Below, piece by piece: positions 12,825-24,660 of a DNA stretch of 64,000 bases (positions are counted from its first letter, which is position 1; each line of letters starts with the position of its first letter). The translations under genes and the position numbers were made by a program. The notes beneath the pieces were generated by a model. It had not been told where the DNA came from. It saw only the letters and a program-made list of their open reading frames with translations, and did no database searches. This stretch comes from Phoenix dactylifera (Eukaryota; Streptophyta; Magnoliopsida; Arecales; Arecaceae). The DNA lies in the NCBI RefSeq assembly GCF_009389715.1, contig NC_052399.1, positions 4,356,938 to 4,420,937 on the forward strand, written 5' to 3'.

Positions 12825-13422
12825 ATATATTCCGGCAAATGTTCTGTACCAGGTTCTGTCATGGAATAGTATAAGCTGGATTAGATATATTGTCCCGCCT
12901 ATAATGCAAGTGGTCCAAGGAATGTCTTGGGAAATGACTATATATTAAAGCAGCTGGTTCATATTTCAAGAGCACTTGGATAACAGGAACGTGACAATGG
13001 GCCATAATAATGCAGCACAAATTATAGAATTAAGATTCAAGGAGTATCATTTCTAAAGTATAACTTTAATTTTCTCAAAAGAAGAAAAGGGTTCAACTTT
13101 GAACGTTGAGCGGTGACTCATCAGGAAGCCTAAAGAGAACCTCGATCTGTGAAGGAAGAGAAGTGGATACCTTGAAGTGTAGGGATAACGTTTTTAAGTC
13201 CATTTCGATCCTTTCTTGTAAAATTTTCTCTGCCAGGATCGAACCTCTCTTGGCTTAATTTGTAATTCCAAGGTATAATGTAATTCCAACTTGCGTGAAA
13301 CACCAACTTTAGACGAGACCTCATTCATAAGTACCACGAGAAAATGCATGAAAAATTAACAAATTAATAACGCTCATGTTTGATGATGCTTACGTATCCT
13401 TGTTCAAGACCGAAACGTTCCC

Positions 13423-13434
13423 TTTTTTTGGTCA
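13423..13434 (-). mobile_element. Ultra-short poly(A) insertion
   Basis: The 12-bp insert, TTTTTTTGGTCA (TGACC plus A tail on the minus strand), lies between AAGACCGAAACGTTCCC (13406-13422) and AAGACTGAACGTTCCC (13435-13450). These flanks look like an aged target-site duplication. Confidence 0.55.
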
Positions 13435-14855
13435 AAGACTGAACGTTCCCTTCATCATCTTGCCCAAACTTGAAACAGCATAGCAGATGCCTTTTAAAAG
13501 CTAATGCTATGATTCTTCTATCGTTATCTGCATGGTCTAGATTTCTGTGCATGTTTCTCCAATTATCTTCAAGATTTGCAGCAAATGGTTATGGTGGAAG
13601 ATATTTGATATATTTGTTCCTTATCACTATTAAGTTTGACACAATTAATTCATGAATACTAAATTGGACATTATTATAGGTGAAGAAGAATTAATATATT
13701 TACTAAGAAAACATTCATTGATTTGCTTACCTTGGATTCTCTTATCTTTTGAGCTGACTTTACAAAGGCTTCCTAGATTGAGCTCCTCCATGTGCTACCT
13801 GAGTAATAGAATCGGTCAAAAGTCTATGACACATTCATGAATGTTTCCCTCCACCCTCCATTACCTCAGCTTTTAGCAAGATTCTTGTCCCTCCTTTAGG
13901 CCAACTTTATGTTACTTCAGCTATGCGTTGGTTTTCCAGCTTTTATCATTATCTTGTACAAAGCCAACTGATTAAAGAGCACTTGTGTGGTGTTTTCTTC
14001 TTGGTTTTTTGGTGACGCGTCAGTACTTGCATCCATCTAGCGGCCTTTCATTCATGTGAATGCAACACAAAGACGTAAGTCATTTAAAGCCAACTTGGAC
14101 ATGGATGCTCAGCGTGCATGTTTCCAGCCAACAACTCTGTGGAACGTCCCTGGACTAGGCTATTTTTAATGTTTTTCATGTTTAATTAATTAATAACTAA
14201 TTTTTTTCATTTTTTTTAATAATTTTAAGTATAATTTGATATGTTTTAACCATGAAGCATTGTAGTCTTGTATGCTCATCCTACAAGGAATGTGCTCTGA
14301 GTTATAAGCACTCTCATATCTCTCATTGAAGCTTTGGCTCTGAGAGGTACTTTTTAGCTTGTAATATGGTTGTGAAAAGGCCAATCCGAATAAGCCGACA
14401 GCAAAATCCGACTCGTAAGATGCTCTATGTTGCGCAAGGTAGTAACCACAGAAAAATGATGCCTCAGACGTACCATATCCATATCCATATCCGTATGGGT
14501 CATGGTTACTTGTGGATGTGGATAATAAGTCCAATATACTCAGAATATGATACGTCTATGAATCCTACTCCATATGTAAGGTTGTTTGCAGCTGCATCGT
14601 GTCCTCTTGAATAACCTCGAGGTACCCATCTTCTATATGCAATCATATCCTCGCGAGCTCTACCAGATCGTGCACTGTAGTCCCTATCCTGTATAGCATG
14701 ATATACTGGGACTCAATGTTGAATCAAAGTTCACCATACGATTGTCTCATAACCGGTGGTCTCATGTCTTCCACTTCCTTCCTAGCCAGTAGATCCATGA
14801 CCACTAGAGTTGCTGCTCTTGGTCTCTAAATTTGAGTGAACTGGCTCCTCCTCCA

Positions 14856-16004
14856 CAGGAGTAGGGGTGCAAATGGGTCGGATCGGGTCGGGTCTAAGGT
14901 GACCCCGATCCGACCCGGTTTCTTGTTCGGGTCCCAATTTTGGACCCAGACCCGACCCGGTTGAAGATCGGGTTGGGTCGGGTCGGGTCCGAGTCGGGTT
15001 CGGGTCGGATCGGGTCCGGATCCGGATCGGGTCCGGATCCGATCGGGTCCATTTTTTTGTGTTTTTGGGAAAAAATTTGGGTCAACCTAATTTGGTCATA
15101 TCATAATTATGAGGTGCTGGGTGACCCATGACTTGAAAGACTTTGCAATTGAGCTCCAGTCAGAACAAATGACCCATGACACACTATTTTTTATCTATAT
15201 GACTGATTGGACGGAACTCGGTGTCTCCCAGCTCCCCTCTCACGAGGACAAAAAAAATCCCAAACCTTCTTCCAAATCCAATTCCATTACAGAAAACTGG
15301 CACATGACCCATATTCAGTTGCAGTGTTCCCTCACTTTCTCCCTTCAAAAGTTAAAAGAAACAAAAACCAAAAAACAGAAGGAAAAAAACAAAAGGCAGC
15401 TACCGAGACACCAGAGGTCTCAACAGTGTAATAGATCGAGAGAGAATCCTGACGGGCCGACGTTCCTTTAGATTCTGTGAACCTATGCTTGTTGCTAACT
15501 TGCTATCCTCCCACACTGACCAACAGTACCTCAACCCACGCCAAAAAAAAAATAAAAAGAAAAAAAAAAGACTTTCTTTTGCTTTTCCTCTCTCTCTTCG
15601 GGTCCATTCGGGTCGGGTCGGGTCCGTTTGGTAAACCCAGACCCGACCCAGAAAATGATTCGGGTCCAATTTTAGGACCCGACCCGGACCCGCGGGTCCT
15701 AAAATTCGGGTCGGGTCGGGTCTACGCGGGTCGGGTCGGGTCACGGGTCGACCCGACCCATTTGCAGCCTTACACAGGAATGGCCCAATGCATTTGGGGG
15801 CCTAAAGTAAACTCACTAAGAGGGATCTTTTTTTCTTTCTGTTTTATTTTTGAGGCCTTTCCTTTAGTGGGCCGGCCTAAGACAAACTCACTAAGAGGGG
15901 CCTTTTTTCTTTCTATTTTGTCTTTGAGGCATTTCCTGCGGTGGGCTTTCTTAGAGCCGGGGCCTTAGGCGACCGTGTCTCGCCTAAGAGTTGGGCCAGC
16001 TCTG
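14856..16004. mobile_element. Non-autonomous hAT-like element, family C copy 1 (interrupted)
   Basis: Perfect 8-bp duplications, CTCCTCCA, lie at 14848-14855 and 16005-16012. The left end is CAGGAG+TGGCCCAA, split by the nested family A element. The right end on the other strand is CAGAGCTGGCCCAA. Without the nested element the body is about 230 bp. The body holds a 75-bp tandem duplication with the words AAACTCACTAAGAGG and TTGAGGC, followed by GCCTTAGGCGACC and CGCCTAAGAGTTG. The same element, inverted, is at 58809-59005. Confidence 0.7.
14862..15772. mobile_element. Non-autonomous hAT-like element, family A copy 2 (nested)
   Basis: The ends are TAGGGGTGCAAATGGGTC and, on the other strand, TAAGGCTGCAAATGGGTC. 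Flanks are CACAGGAG (14854-14861) and CACAGGAA (15773-15780), an 8-bp duplication with one mismatch. Both ends carry long arrays of CGGGTC/GGATCG-type motifs in inverted orientation (14875-15055 and 15598-15760). They could fold into a very GC-rich hairpin. The middle (about 15060-15590) is AT-richer and unrelated. The element inserted six bases inside the left end of a family C element, which itself sits in a hAT transposase remnant. Confidence 0.8.
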
Positions 16005-16968
16005 CTCCTCCACACTCTTCATGGAGACTGCAGGTGCCTTTTTTTTTTCTTTTTTGGTGTGCTGAGCAGCTGCCTACTTACCCTTCATGCTTCTCTCTAT
16101 CTGTTTACTCTTTGTGCTCCTCTTTGCCGACTATGATGGGAGGATGGATCTTTCTCTCCTGACCGAGTCGACCAGATAGCGTAGTGGTCTTGCCCAAGTA
16201 TCTCTCTATCATATCTCTAAGAGGATATCTCAGACATGGAGTCATGTGATGATCAGCTCTATAGCGACCTCTATGGCTATGGCTTATCAGTTGGAAGGAC
16301 ATATAGAATATTGCGAATTGCCCACTGCCCTGCATTGATCCTAGTCTTGCTGGCTACAAAATTGACCGGTTGTGGAAGCGATCCTTCCTTGTCAAACTCC
16401 GGCTCCTACTACTAGCCCACAAGCCATCCTATTATAGGATCATCCTTATCGTCAATGAAAACAATATGGATCGGATTTGTGTACTTTAGCTCCACTTTCT
16501 CCTAAATGCACTTCAACCTCAACCTCAGATTGTAGTGAACATATACAATGTTGTTGATGTGCTTCTGTGTCAAATGGTTCCTCTGTTGACTGTGGATGAG
16601 GGTGAAGGTGGACCAACCATGCTCACAACTACTCGAAGAGACCGTGTGGAAGAGGATTAGGATAGCTAGTCATTAAAATTTTTGCGGACAAACCAAAATG
16701 AATCCACCATTTAACTACAAAAATATTAAAAAAATTGCATATAACGCCAAGTAAATATCCTATTAATGTGTAATATATCTGAATTCATATATTTTTTTTC
16801 GATTGTTACAGAGACTCCAAAGTTGTCAGTGCCCCATCAAAATATTTTGATTTGTGAAAAAAAATTATATTGTAATATGTTAATAATTAAAGATATCAGT
16901 TCTCGCTGGTGGAGCTCTAGGTGGTGCTGGCCAAGCTCCGTCTCTTAAAGGCATGGAACATTGGGAAG

Positions 16969-17046
16969 GTCCATGAGATAATTTGCTTCGTTGATCAGGA
17001 CCACGATGGACATATGGATTTTGGTGGGTTCCAGCACATGATGTAG
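16969..17046 (+). pseudogene. EF-hand fragment, calcium-binding protein relic
   Basis: The frame starting at 16969 reads VHEIICFVDQDHDGHMDFGG followed by FQHMM and a stop at 17044-17046. The D-x-D-x-D-G-x-M-x-F-x-x-F pattern is an EF-hand loop. The context resembles the last EF-hand of calcium-dependent protein kinases. No upstream kinase or other EF-hands are in frame, and there is no usable start. It is best read as a small pseudogene fragment. Confidence 0.45.
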
Positions 17047-17620
17047 GATATCTCCATTTAGAGCACCTGATGGACGGTCCATGATACATCACTTTTTTTC
17101 CTGTTATTAGTTTTTGCCTTGCTATTTCTGTTGTTCTCGTTTCAAGCCGTAGCCTTTCTGCCGACGATGAGGGCAGCCTTATGAGAACTAGCGGGCGGAA
17201 TTAACACTTCTCCTTTATTTCTCTTTTTTTCCTCTTTAATTTATTTGGTGCTGTTTTCTAAGTAGTATATTGGAATGTTTAATTAACACTTTGAGTTAGC
17301 CAATGGGTGTGAAGGACAATATAATTTGGATGAATGGTTCTCAAGGTCGACTTTCCAACAATATATTAGCTTAGTGGAGGATATTTTAGGGGGAAAAAAT
17401 GAAAGACTAATATAAAAAATAGTTATTCAATTTTTTTATTGAGTCAAACAATTTTAAAATCTTCCTAATAATTAGCAAATTAAATTTTATTTGCCATATA
17501 ACTTACATCTTTCTCCTATATAGCCCATGCAATGGTATTTAAAATCATGTCAAATTGAGTCATCTACCTATTTAATTGTTAAAAACTTTAAAAAGGATAA
17601 GAGGAGGAGGAGGAGGAGGG

Positions 17621-17660
<40 letters not shown>

Positions 17661-17779
17661 GGGGAGGAGGAAGGAGGAAAGGGGAAGAAAATGCTATAAA
17701 ATTTCATGTATAATCCTATAGGATCAAAACAACATCTCATCATAAATTTTAACCTAAGGTTATAAATCCTAAGTGTAGC
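17047..17779. other. Intergenic with purine tract
   Basis: There is a purine-only stretch at about 17601-17690 with a (GA)n core (17622-17657). No gene is supported. Confidence 0.5.
17622..17657. repeat. (GA)n microsatellite in a purine tract
   Basis: Uninterrupted GA dinucleotides, flanked by GGA/GAG triplets, lie on one strand. Confidence 0.95.
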
Positions 17780-19947
17780 CATGATTTAAAATTTCAGTAA
17801 ATCACAACAAAAAAAGAAAAAGCATAAGAAAAAGGAAAGAAAGCATGTTAATTGGTAATGTTTTCAAGACATCCATTAAGCTTGGGATTTTATTTTTTTT
17901 TGGTGGCAGCAACAACTTTCACTTGTTGCATAAAAAACCATGATTTAAAATTTCAGTGCATCACAACAAAAAAAGAAAAAGCATAAAAAAAAGGAAAGGA
18001 AACATGTTAATTGGTAATGTTTTCAAGACATCCATTAAGCTTGGGATTTTTTTTTTCGTGGCAGCAACAACTTTCACTTGTTGCATAAAAAACCATGATT
18101 TAAAATTTCAGTGCATCACAACAAAAAAAGAAAAAGCATAAAAAAAAGAAAAGGAAGTATGTTAATTGGTAATGTTTTCAAGACATCCATTAAGCTTGGG
18201 ATTTTATTTTTTTTTGGTGGCAGCAACAACTTTCACTTGTTGCATAAAAAACCATGATTTAAAATTTCAGTGCATCACAACAAAAAAAGAAAAAGCATAA
18301 AAAAAAGGAAAGGAAACATGTTAATTGGTAATGTTTTCAAGACATCCATTAAGCTTGGGATTTTTTTTTTCGTGGCAGCAACAACTTTCACTTGTTGCAT
18401 AAAAAACCATGATTTAAAATTTCAGTGCATCACAACAAAAAAAGAAAAAGCATAAAAAAAAGAAAAGGAAGTATGTTAATTGGTAATGTTTTCAAGACAT
18501 CCATTAAGCTTGGGATTTTTTTTCTTTTTTTTTGGTGGCAGCAACAACTTTCACTTGTTGCATAAAAAACCATGATTTAAAATTTCAGTGCATCACAACA
18601 AAAAAAGAAAAAGCATAAAAAAAAGGAAAGGAAGCATGTTAATTGGTAATGTCTTCAAGACATCCATTAAGCTTGGGATTTTTTTTTTTTTTAGTGGCAG
18701 CAACAACTTTCACTTGTTGCATAAAAAACCATGATTTAAAATTTCAGTGCATCACAACAAAAAAAGAAAAAGCATAAAAAAAGGAAAGGAAGTATGTTAA
18801 TTGGTAATGTTTTCAAAACATCCATTAAGCTTGGAATTTATTTCTTTTTTTTTGGTGGCAGCAACAACTTTCACTTGTTGCATAAAAAACCATGATTTAA
18901 AATTTCAGTGCATCACAACAAAAAAAGAAAAAGCATAAAAAAAAGGAAAGGAAGCATGTTAATTGGTAATGTTTTCAAGACATCCATTAAGCTTGGGATT
19001 TTTCTTTTTTTTGGTGGTAGCAACAACTTTCACTTGTTGCATAAAAAACCATGATTTAAAATTTCAGTGCATCACAACGAAAAAAGAAAAAGCATAAAAA
19101 AAGGAAAGGAAGCATGTTAATTGGTAATATTTTCAAGACATCCATTAAGCTTGGAATTTTTTTTTTTTTTTGGTGGCAGTAACAACTTTCACTTGTTGCA
19201 TAAAAAACCATGATTTAAAATTTCAGTGCATCACAACAAAAAAAGAAAAAGCATAAGAAAAAGGAAAGAAAGCATGTTAATTAGTAATGTTTTCAAGACA
19301 TCCATTAAGCTTGGGATTTTTTTTTTTTTTTGGTGGCAGCAACAACTTTCACTTGTTGTATAAAAAACCATGAATTAAAATTTCAGTGCATCACAACAAA
19401 AAAAGAAAAAGCATAAAAAAAGGAAAGGAAGCATGTTAATTGGTAATGTTTTCAAGACATCCATTAAGCTTGGGATTTTTTTTTTTTTTGGTGGCAGCAA
19501 CAACTTTCACTTGTTGCATAAAAAACCATGATGTAAAATTTCAGTGCATCACAACAAAAAAAGAAAAAGCATAAAAAAAAGGAAAGGAAGCATGTTAATT
19601 GGTAATGTTTTCAAGACATCCATTAAGCTTAGGATTTTTTTTTTTTTTGGTGGCAGCAACAACTTTCACTTGTTGCATAAAAAACCATGATTTAAAATTT
19701 TAGTGCATCACAACAAAAAAAGAAAAAGCATAAAAAAAGGAAAGGAAGCATGTTAATTGGTAATGTTTTCAAGACATCCATTAAGCTTGGGATTTTTTTT
19801 TTTTTTTGGTGGCAGCAACAACTTTCACTTGTTGCATAAAAAACCATGATGTAAAATTTCAGTGCACCACAACAAAAAAAGAAAAAGCATAAAAAAAAGG
19901 AAAGGAAGCATGTTAATTGGTAATGTTTTCAAGACATCCATTAAGCT

Positions 19948-19983
<36 letters not shown>

Positions 19984-20020
19984 GTGGCAGCAACAACTTT
20001 CACTTGTTGCATAAAAAACC
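17780..20020. repeat. Satellite-like tandem array, 14 copies of about 159 bp
   Basis: Units start with CATGATTTAAAATTTCAG at 17780, 17939, 18094, 18253, 18408, 18571, 18730, 18891, 19050, 19209, 19369, 19527, 19686 and 19845. Period is 155-163 bp; most variation is in A and T runs. Nearly every unit has a HindIII site (AAGCTT). Each has a short inverted repeat, GCAACAA-CTTTCAC-TTGTTGC, that could form a hairpin. Units 2-3 and 4-5 are near-identical 314-bp dimers (17939-18252 and 18253-18566), evidence of recent higher-order duplication. The unit length matches nucleosome-scale plant satellites. The repeated 61-codon ORFs inside are by-products of the repeat, not genes. Confidence 0.95.
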
Positions 20021-21395
20021 CAAGCAAAATAAAGTTAAATTCTTCAACAAAAAAAAAAGAAAAAGTTAAATTAAACTATATCAACTCCAAAATTAATCCG
20101 TAATTCTTTCATCAACTACTTGTTGAGAGGCCTGGCCTTCTTCCGATTCTTCAAAAGACACATCTCCTCTGCAAACTCGTGGGCCCAAAATGTGTTGTTG
20201 GAGTGGGGGCCCACGCGCAGCCCGTACCCTTTGGCGGTATCGTCCAATTCCTCTCTCTTCCGGGAAGGAAATCTTTTCGTTTTTTGGTATCATCACATGC
20301 CGTAGGAAGGCATTACGGTTACTATAAGTGGAAACTGGCGCAGTCATTATTACTCGCACACCTGAAAGTGTACTCAAAAAATACACCCCGGTAAGAAAAT
20401 ACAGGCGGTAGGAGGCGTCGTTATTGAGTGCGAGACAGTGTCCCACCAATTCGGGTGTCTCAAGAACTTTTGATAGCGCGACCGTTGGGGTTTTAGGGAC
20501 TCCGAGGGGAATTTTGGAACGGCCCTTCGTTTTGCCACGAAGAGATGAATTCGGTTTGTACCAAAAAAAAAGGAGATGAATTCGGAGAATTAAATCAAAG
20601 TTTCCAATTTGGGAAACCCTACTTCCATATCAAGTTTACTCGCCCGCGTCGTCGAGGACTCCGATTTGTTTTCGAACTCCTGCTCGCGAGAGGACTTGGT
20701 TGGGGAATCCAACTCACACTCTTTCTCAATCTCTCTATTTTTACCCGTCCGACGTCCAGAAATTTGTGATGCAATCAGGGTAAGACCATCATCAAAAAAA
20801 ATTTCGCTTTCTTTTTTTTTCTTTCTTGGTTGGCAAATACCCATCTAGATTTTTTTCACCTCCAAAGGAGCAGATGTTCTTCGTTTTCGTTTTCGTTTTA
20901 TACCCAAGCATCTAAATTTTGCCAAGAATTTATCATTAAGGATTCCAGTTATTGCTTGATTTGGGGTTTTCTTGGAATAAAGGGCTTGTTCAACTGTAGG
21001 GCTTATTATTTTTTTTTTTTGCAATTTTTTTTATTGGAGTTTGTATTTGGAGTTTTCCATAGTAGCAGAGGTTTTTTCTCTCAATCTTGAATCCCGTGTT
21101 TTCGTTGATTGCGTTTTTTTGGATCCATATTAGCACCAAAGCTCTAGTTTTTCTCGCAGGCTTCTTGGAACTGATCTTTTTGATTCTTTGGTTTCATATT
21201 TCATTACGAATACTCGTCTGGATATTTTTCTTAGCAGCAGTGTTTGTTTTCGCCAATTTTATGCTCAAGCATTGACTCTTGCTTCTTTGGCTTTGCTTGG
21301 ATTCTAGTTTCTCGTTTCATGCTAGCGTCGAGGGAATTCTCCTAGAAGTTTAGAAGTAAGCAGTTGGAAATTGGTAGATTTGAGCGTTATTTTCA
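20021..21395 (+). promoter_or_regulatory. Promoter and 5'UTR region of the CCCH gene
   Basis: This stretch between the satellite array and the ATG contains GGGGGCCCACG near 20204 (a GGGCCC motif common in plant promoters). A plausible 5'UTR with a donor (CAG|GGTAAGA) is near 20778, so a 5'UTR intron may end shortly before 21396. The right half is T-rich, as plant introns are. No other gene is supported. Confidence 0.4.
20555..20572 (+). mobile_element. Ultra-short poly(A) insertion
   Basis: The insert TTTGTACCAAAAAAAAAG lies between two perfect 13-bp copies of GAGATGAATTCGG (20542-20554 and 20573-20585). It looks like an almost completely 5'-truncated LINE or SINE copy of which only the 3' tail was inserted. 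Confidence 0.75.
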
Positions 21396-24300
21396 ATGGG
21401 TCCTACTCGGGATCGAGCCTCACCTTTCTACATCCCTCTTCCTCCTTTTGCCACTGGTAGCAGCGACAATGTGATCACGTTGTGGCCGCAGAACAATGCA
21501 GACCAGCCAGAATTTGAGGCGCTGCCCTCCAAGAGGCCAAGACATTCAGATGATGCCCCTCTGAATCCACCGCGAAACACACCACCAGTATCAACGATGC
21601 CTCATCCACCAAACCCTCAGACAAACCCTCCAATCAGAGGAACAAGTTGCATGTTTTTCAAGACCCGGCTTTGCCAGAAATTCAAAACGCGGTCTTGCCC
21701 ATGGGGGAACAACTGCAACTTTGCGCATGGGATCGAAGAGCTCCGCCAGCCGCCACCCAATTGGAAGGCGCTTGTTGCCGAGGGACAGGTGAATGGTAAT
21801 GACCAACAGAGGATGCGTAAGAATGAGATCTGCAGGAAGTTCTCTAAGGGAGAGGTCTGCCCGTATGAGGATCGCTGCACTTATCTCCATGTGCAGCGAG
21901 AGAACTTGGGGATGGCCATGGGGTCTATGGCAGGGCCTGGTAGTATTGGGGGATTTAGCTCTGCAGCTGACTGTAATGGCTCTAATCAGAAGCCAAAGGC
22001 AAAGATTTGTTACAAGTGGGAGACCACAGGTCATTGCTCTTTTGGTGAGAGGTGCATCTTTGCTCATGGAATTGCAGGTAATCTTCATTTGTTGGCTTTA
22101 GACATAATAAATTTCATCCAACTTAGTTTTTCTTTCCTTCGAGTTTCTTCATCCTGACTTTGTGCAGTCAACTTTTCAATGCAATTGGAGCTGATATCTG
22201 CCTTTTTTCGATGCTGCGCTGTTGTTTTTTTTATGATCTTGGTCTTTGGAAATTATGTTATTGTAATTCAGTTTTTTTTTCTGCAAATATTACTTTTGTC
22301 TCAGGTGGTCTTTGTAAACCCTGAAATGCGTATTTCTCATTTTTATTGCTAACCAATCTATATTCTTCTAATGATAATCTCTTGCTTGATATTGTGCCAC
22401 CTGTTTTAGTGATCCAGAAAGACCGCTTCTCCACTAGTTAGAGTGTTCTTAGTTATGACATGTTTGCATTGAGTCCATTTTTCATATGCAGTAAATTTTT
22501 GCTTATTTCTAATCTTGTCTTCAAGATTTCTGGAGAGCTTACAGTTCAACACATCTACTGAATCATTACTTGGATTAAAAGTGCAAATTGCTTCTTCACA
22601 ACTGAAATATGAATGACACCTCAAAAGCTTAAACATTGGAGTATGATTAATCTTATAATCCTCACTGTCCAATTGAATAGTTAGTCATATTTAAAGCCCG
22701 AGTTTGGTGTGTGCGTCGATGCATGGTTATACCGTTCAGGAGTTGTCATATAGCTGGAGGGCAATTGCAAATTAAGTGTTTTATTAGAGGGAATGGTCAA
22801 ATGGTTGTTGAGTTGGAGCCTCTCGCCATATCCATATATGGAGTACTGACAGGTAGCGGACAACTTCAACAATATTCATTACTCCAAACATCTGACTTCT
22901 CTCTTCATCTAAATTGTAGGATTCAACTCTTGTTTTGTTTCGTCCATTTGGGTGGATAGCTGGTTTTCTCAAAACCCCCTCAAGTCTTTACAATGCACAC
23001 AGTGTACTATGTATGTTGCCATTTTAATGGCTGTTCACCAAATTTTCATTGTCATTTGTTTTGCTACGAGTTTGCGACATCTCTTGGTCATTCATGTCAA
23101 GTTTCGTATTCATGAAGATGCCTCTGTGACTTCTTTTCCTCATTGTTTGATGAGTAATGTTCCATGTAAATCAAAATTAAGTTTGGTTTTCTCTTTCATT
23201 AATCTGCTGTTTCCTTTAATAATGTTGTCTTTCAAAATCTTGTTATGAGATTGGTATTCTTGTGGACACATGGATACATGCTTTTTTGTTACATGATAAA
23301 GATAGTTTTGCGTTTTCCGGTCACTGTGATATCATGCTGATGATGATCTATGGCATTGATACTCTGCCATTATTTCTCATGATCCATATCCAGTTTTTCC
23401 AGAGTGTATGGTTTGGATTTCACAGTCATGCAAATCTTTTATTGGATGTGCTTTCTTCCCATCTACCAGATTCCTGCTTAGGTCCAACAATGTCTTCAAG
23501 TTTCCATGTCCTCTTTACCATTTCAAGCAACAACTTGGTTATCATTCTATCTAATGGAATAGTAGATTCGTTCTTTGCAATTTTGAGACAACTTGGATCA
23601 TATCTCAGAAGCTTAGTGATTGGACAACAACATTAGTTCTGTAATCCTCAAAAACCCATTGAATACTTAATCATGTACGAATGTCAGGTTTTGTAATTTT
23701 ACCGTTTGATTCAAGATATAGGGGTGTGCATATATGCTCCGTGGTATTATCTTTAGGATATCCTGTATATGGAGGGATGGAACTCTATGAGGGTTTTGCT
23801 GGAGGAGGAATTGTAGGGTTGTTGAGCTAGAGTCTTTAATCAATTTTATTGATATATATGGAATACCGCAATCTTGTCTCAAAAAAATGGAATACTGCAA
23901 TCTGTTTGATAGATACTCCATCACTGCTCTGGTATTTACTACTACCTGCTACCTCATATCCTTAACTGATGCTTCAACTTGTGCTTGCCACCAATGGACA
24001 GTTATCATTTTGGATGGGCAGTTGATTTTTCAAAGACCTTAGAAAATCTTTGTGCGCACACAGTTCACACCCTTTCTGCATCCACTGATTTGCTTCTCCA
24101 TGATTTTGTAGGTCATTCATGAAATAGAATGATATCCATATCTAGGAAAATTTATGCATGATATGAAAGGATACTCTCTTGTGTCAAGCGAGACAATGCT
24201 GGAGAAATGTTATTCCATATCAGATTTTAGTCTCATGGCACGTCTTCTCTAAGTCCAATCAAAGCGACGATAGAAGAAACTCAAAATTGAAACTCAACTA

Positions 24301-24660
24301 TTTTTATTTACTGTTTGTTTCTTGTGTTTGTATTGTAGACCTGTGCTATTCAGGATTTTTGTAAATTAGAGAAGTTAGCTGTGTCCCATAACTTCACATG
24401 CTTTTCTATTTGACACAGAGATGAAGTCTGGAGGCCATGTGGAGTTAGATAGTGGAAAAATCGGAGCAGATCCATCAAAACCTCTTACTAATCCTGCAAA
24501 TAATGTCCTGCCAATTCAGACAGAGCCCAGTTATACGCATCAAGCTCAGCAGAAGAAAGGTGTTTTTCCGAAGTTAGCTAAGAAAAAACTAAGTGGCATC
24601 TATGCAGATTGGATTGATGACACTCCACTCTTTTCCCCGCACCTCTCAAAACAAAGCTGA
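21396..24660 (+). CDS. CCCH zinc-finger protein, three fingers
   Basis: Two coding exons, 21396-22077 and 24419-24660, join in frame across a 2.34-kb intron. They give a complete 307-residue protein. It has three CCCH fingers: CX7CX5CX3H at residues 93-111, CX8CX5CX3H at 146-165 and CX8CX5CX3H at 205-224. A proline-rich N-terminus and a lysine-rich C-terminus with IYADWIDD complete it. This resembles small plant three-finger CCCH proteins thought to bind RNA in the nucleus. The target is unknown; function is inferred from the family. No frameshifts are seen, unlike several neighbours. The intron contains a diverged internal duplication (about 22530-23100 against 23500-24110) and an ultra-short poly(A) insertion at 23875. 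Confidence 0.9.
23875..23886 (+). mobile_element. Ultra-short poly(A) insertion in the CCCH intron
   Basis: The insert TGTCTCAAAAAA is bounded by ATGGAATACCGCAATCT (23858-23874) and ATGGAATACTGCAATCT (23887-23903), 17-bp flanks with one mismatch. Confidence 0.65.

Larger units (their letters stand above)
12310..14189. other. 3' region of the RanBP2-finger gene and intergenic DNA
   Basis: The 3'UTR probably extends to about 12600. Beyond it are only two small retro-insertions (12733-12824 and 13423-13434). No gene is supported. Confidence 0.5.
14190..16660 (-). pseudogene. Decayed hAT transposase, C-terminal part only
   Basis: Read on the minus strand, about 16640 down to 16380 encodes, with stops and shifts, a hAT dimerisation-domain-like stretch. 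It includes WSTFTLIHSQQRNHLTQK and VHYNLRLRL, then a DDKDDPIIGWL/PEFDKEGSLP-like segment. Further down, 14860-14190 encodes a low-complexity tail with DPYGYGYGYGTSE, as found at the end of many plant hAT-type transposases. The two parts are separated by nested elements (14856-16004). The N-terminal zinc finger and catalytic region are absent. The frame is broken many times, so this is a dead remnant. The assignment rests on motif recognition, not a database search. Confidence 0.6.

Noticed and set aside
17956-18455. Two identical 61-codon ORFs
   Set aside because: They are the same frame in successive 314-bp satellite dimers; no start context or family motif.
17780-20020. CRISPR-like regular array
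   Set aside because: The units are whole 159-bp tandem copies without unique spacers, in a plant genome.
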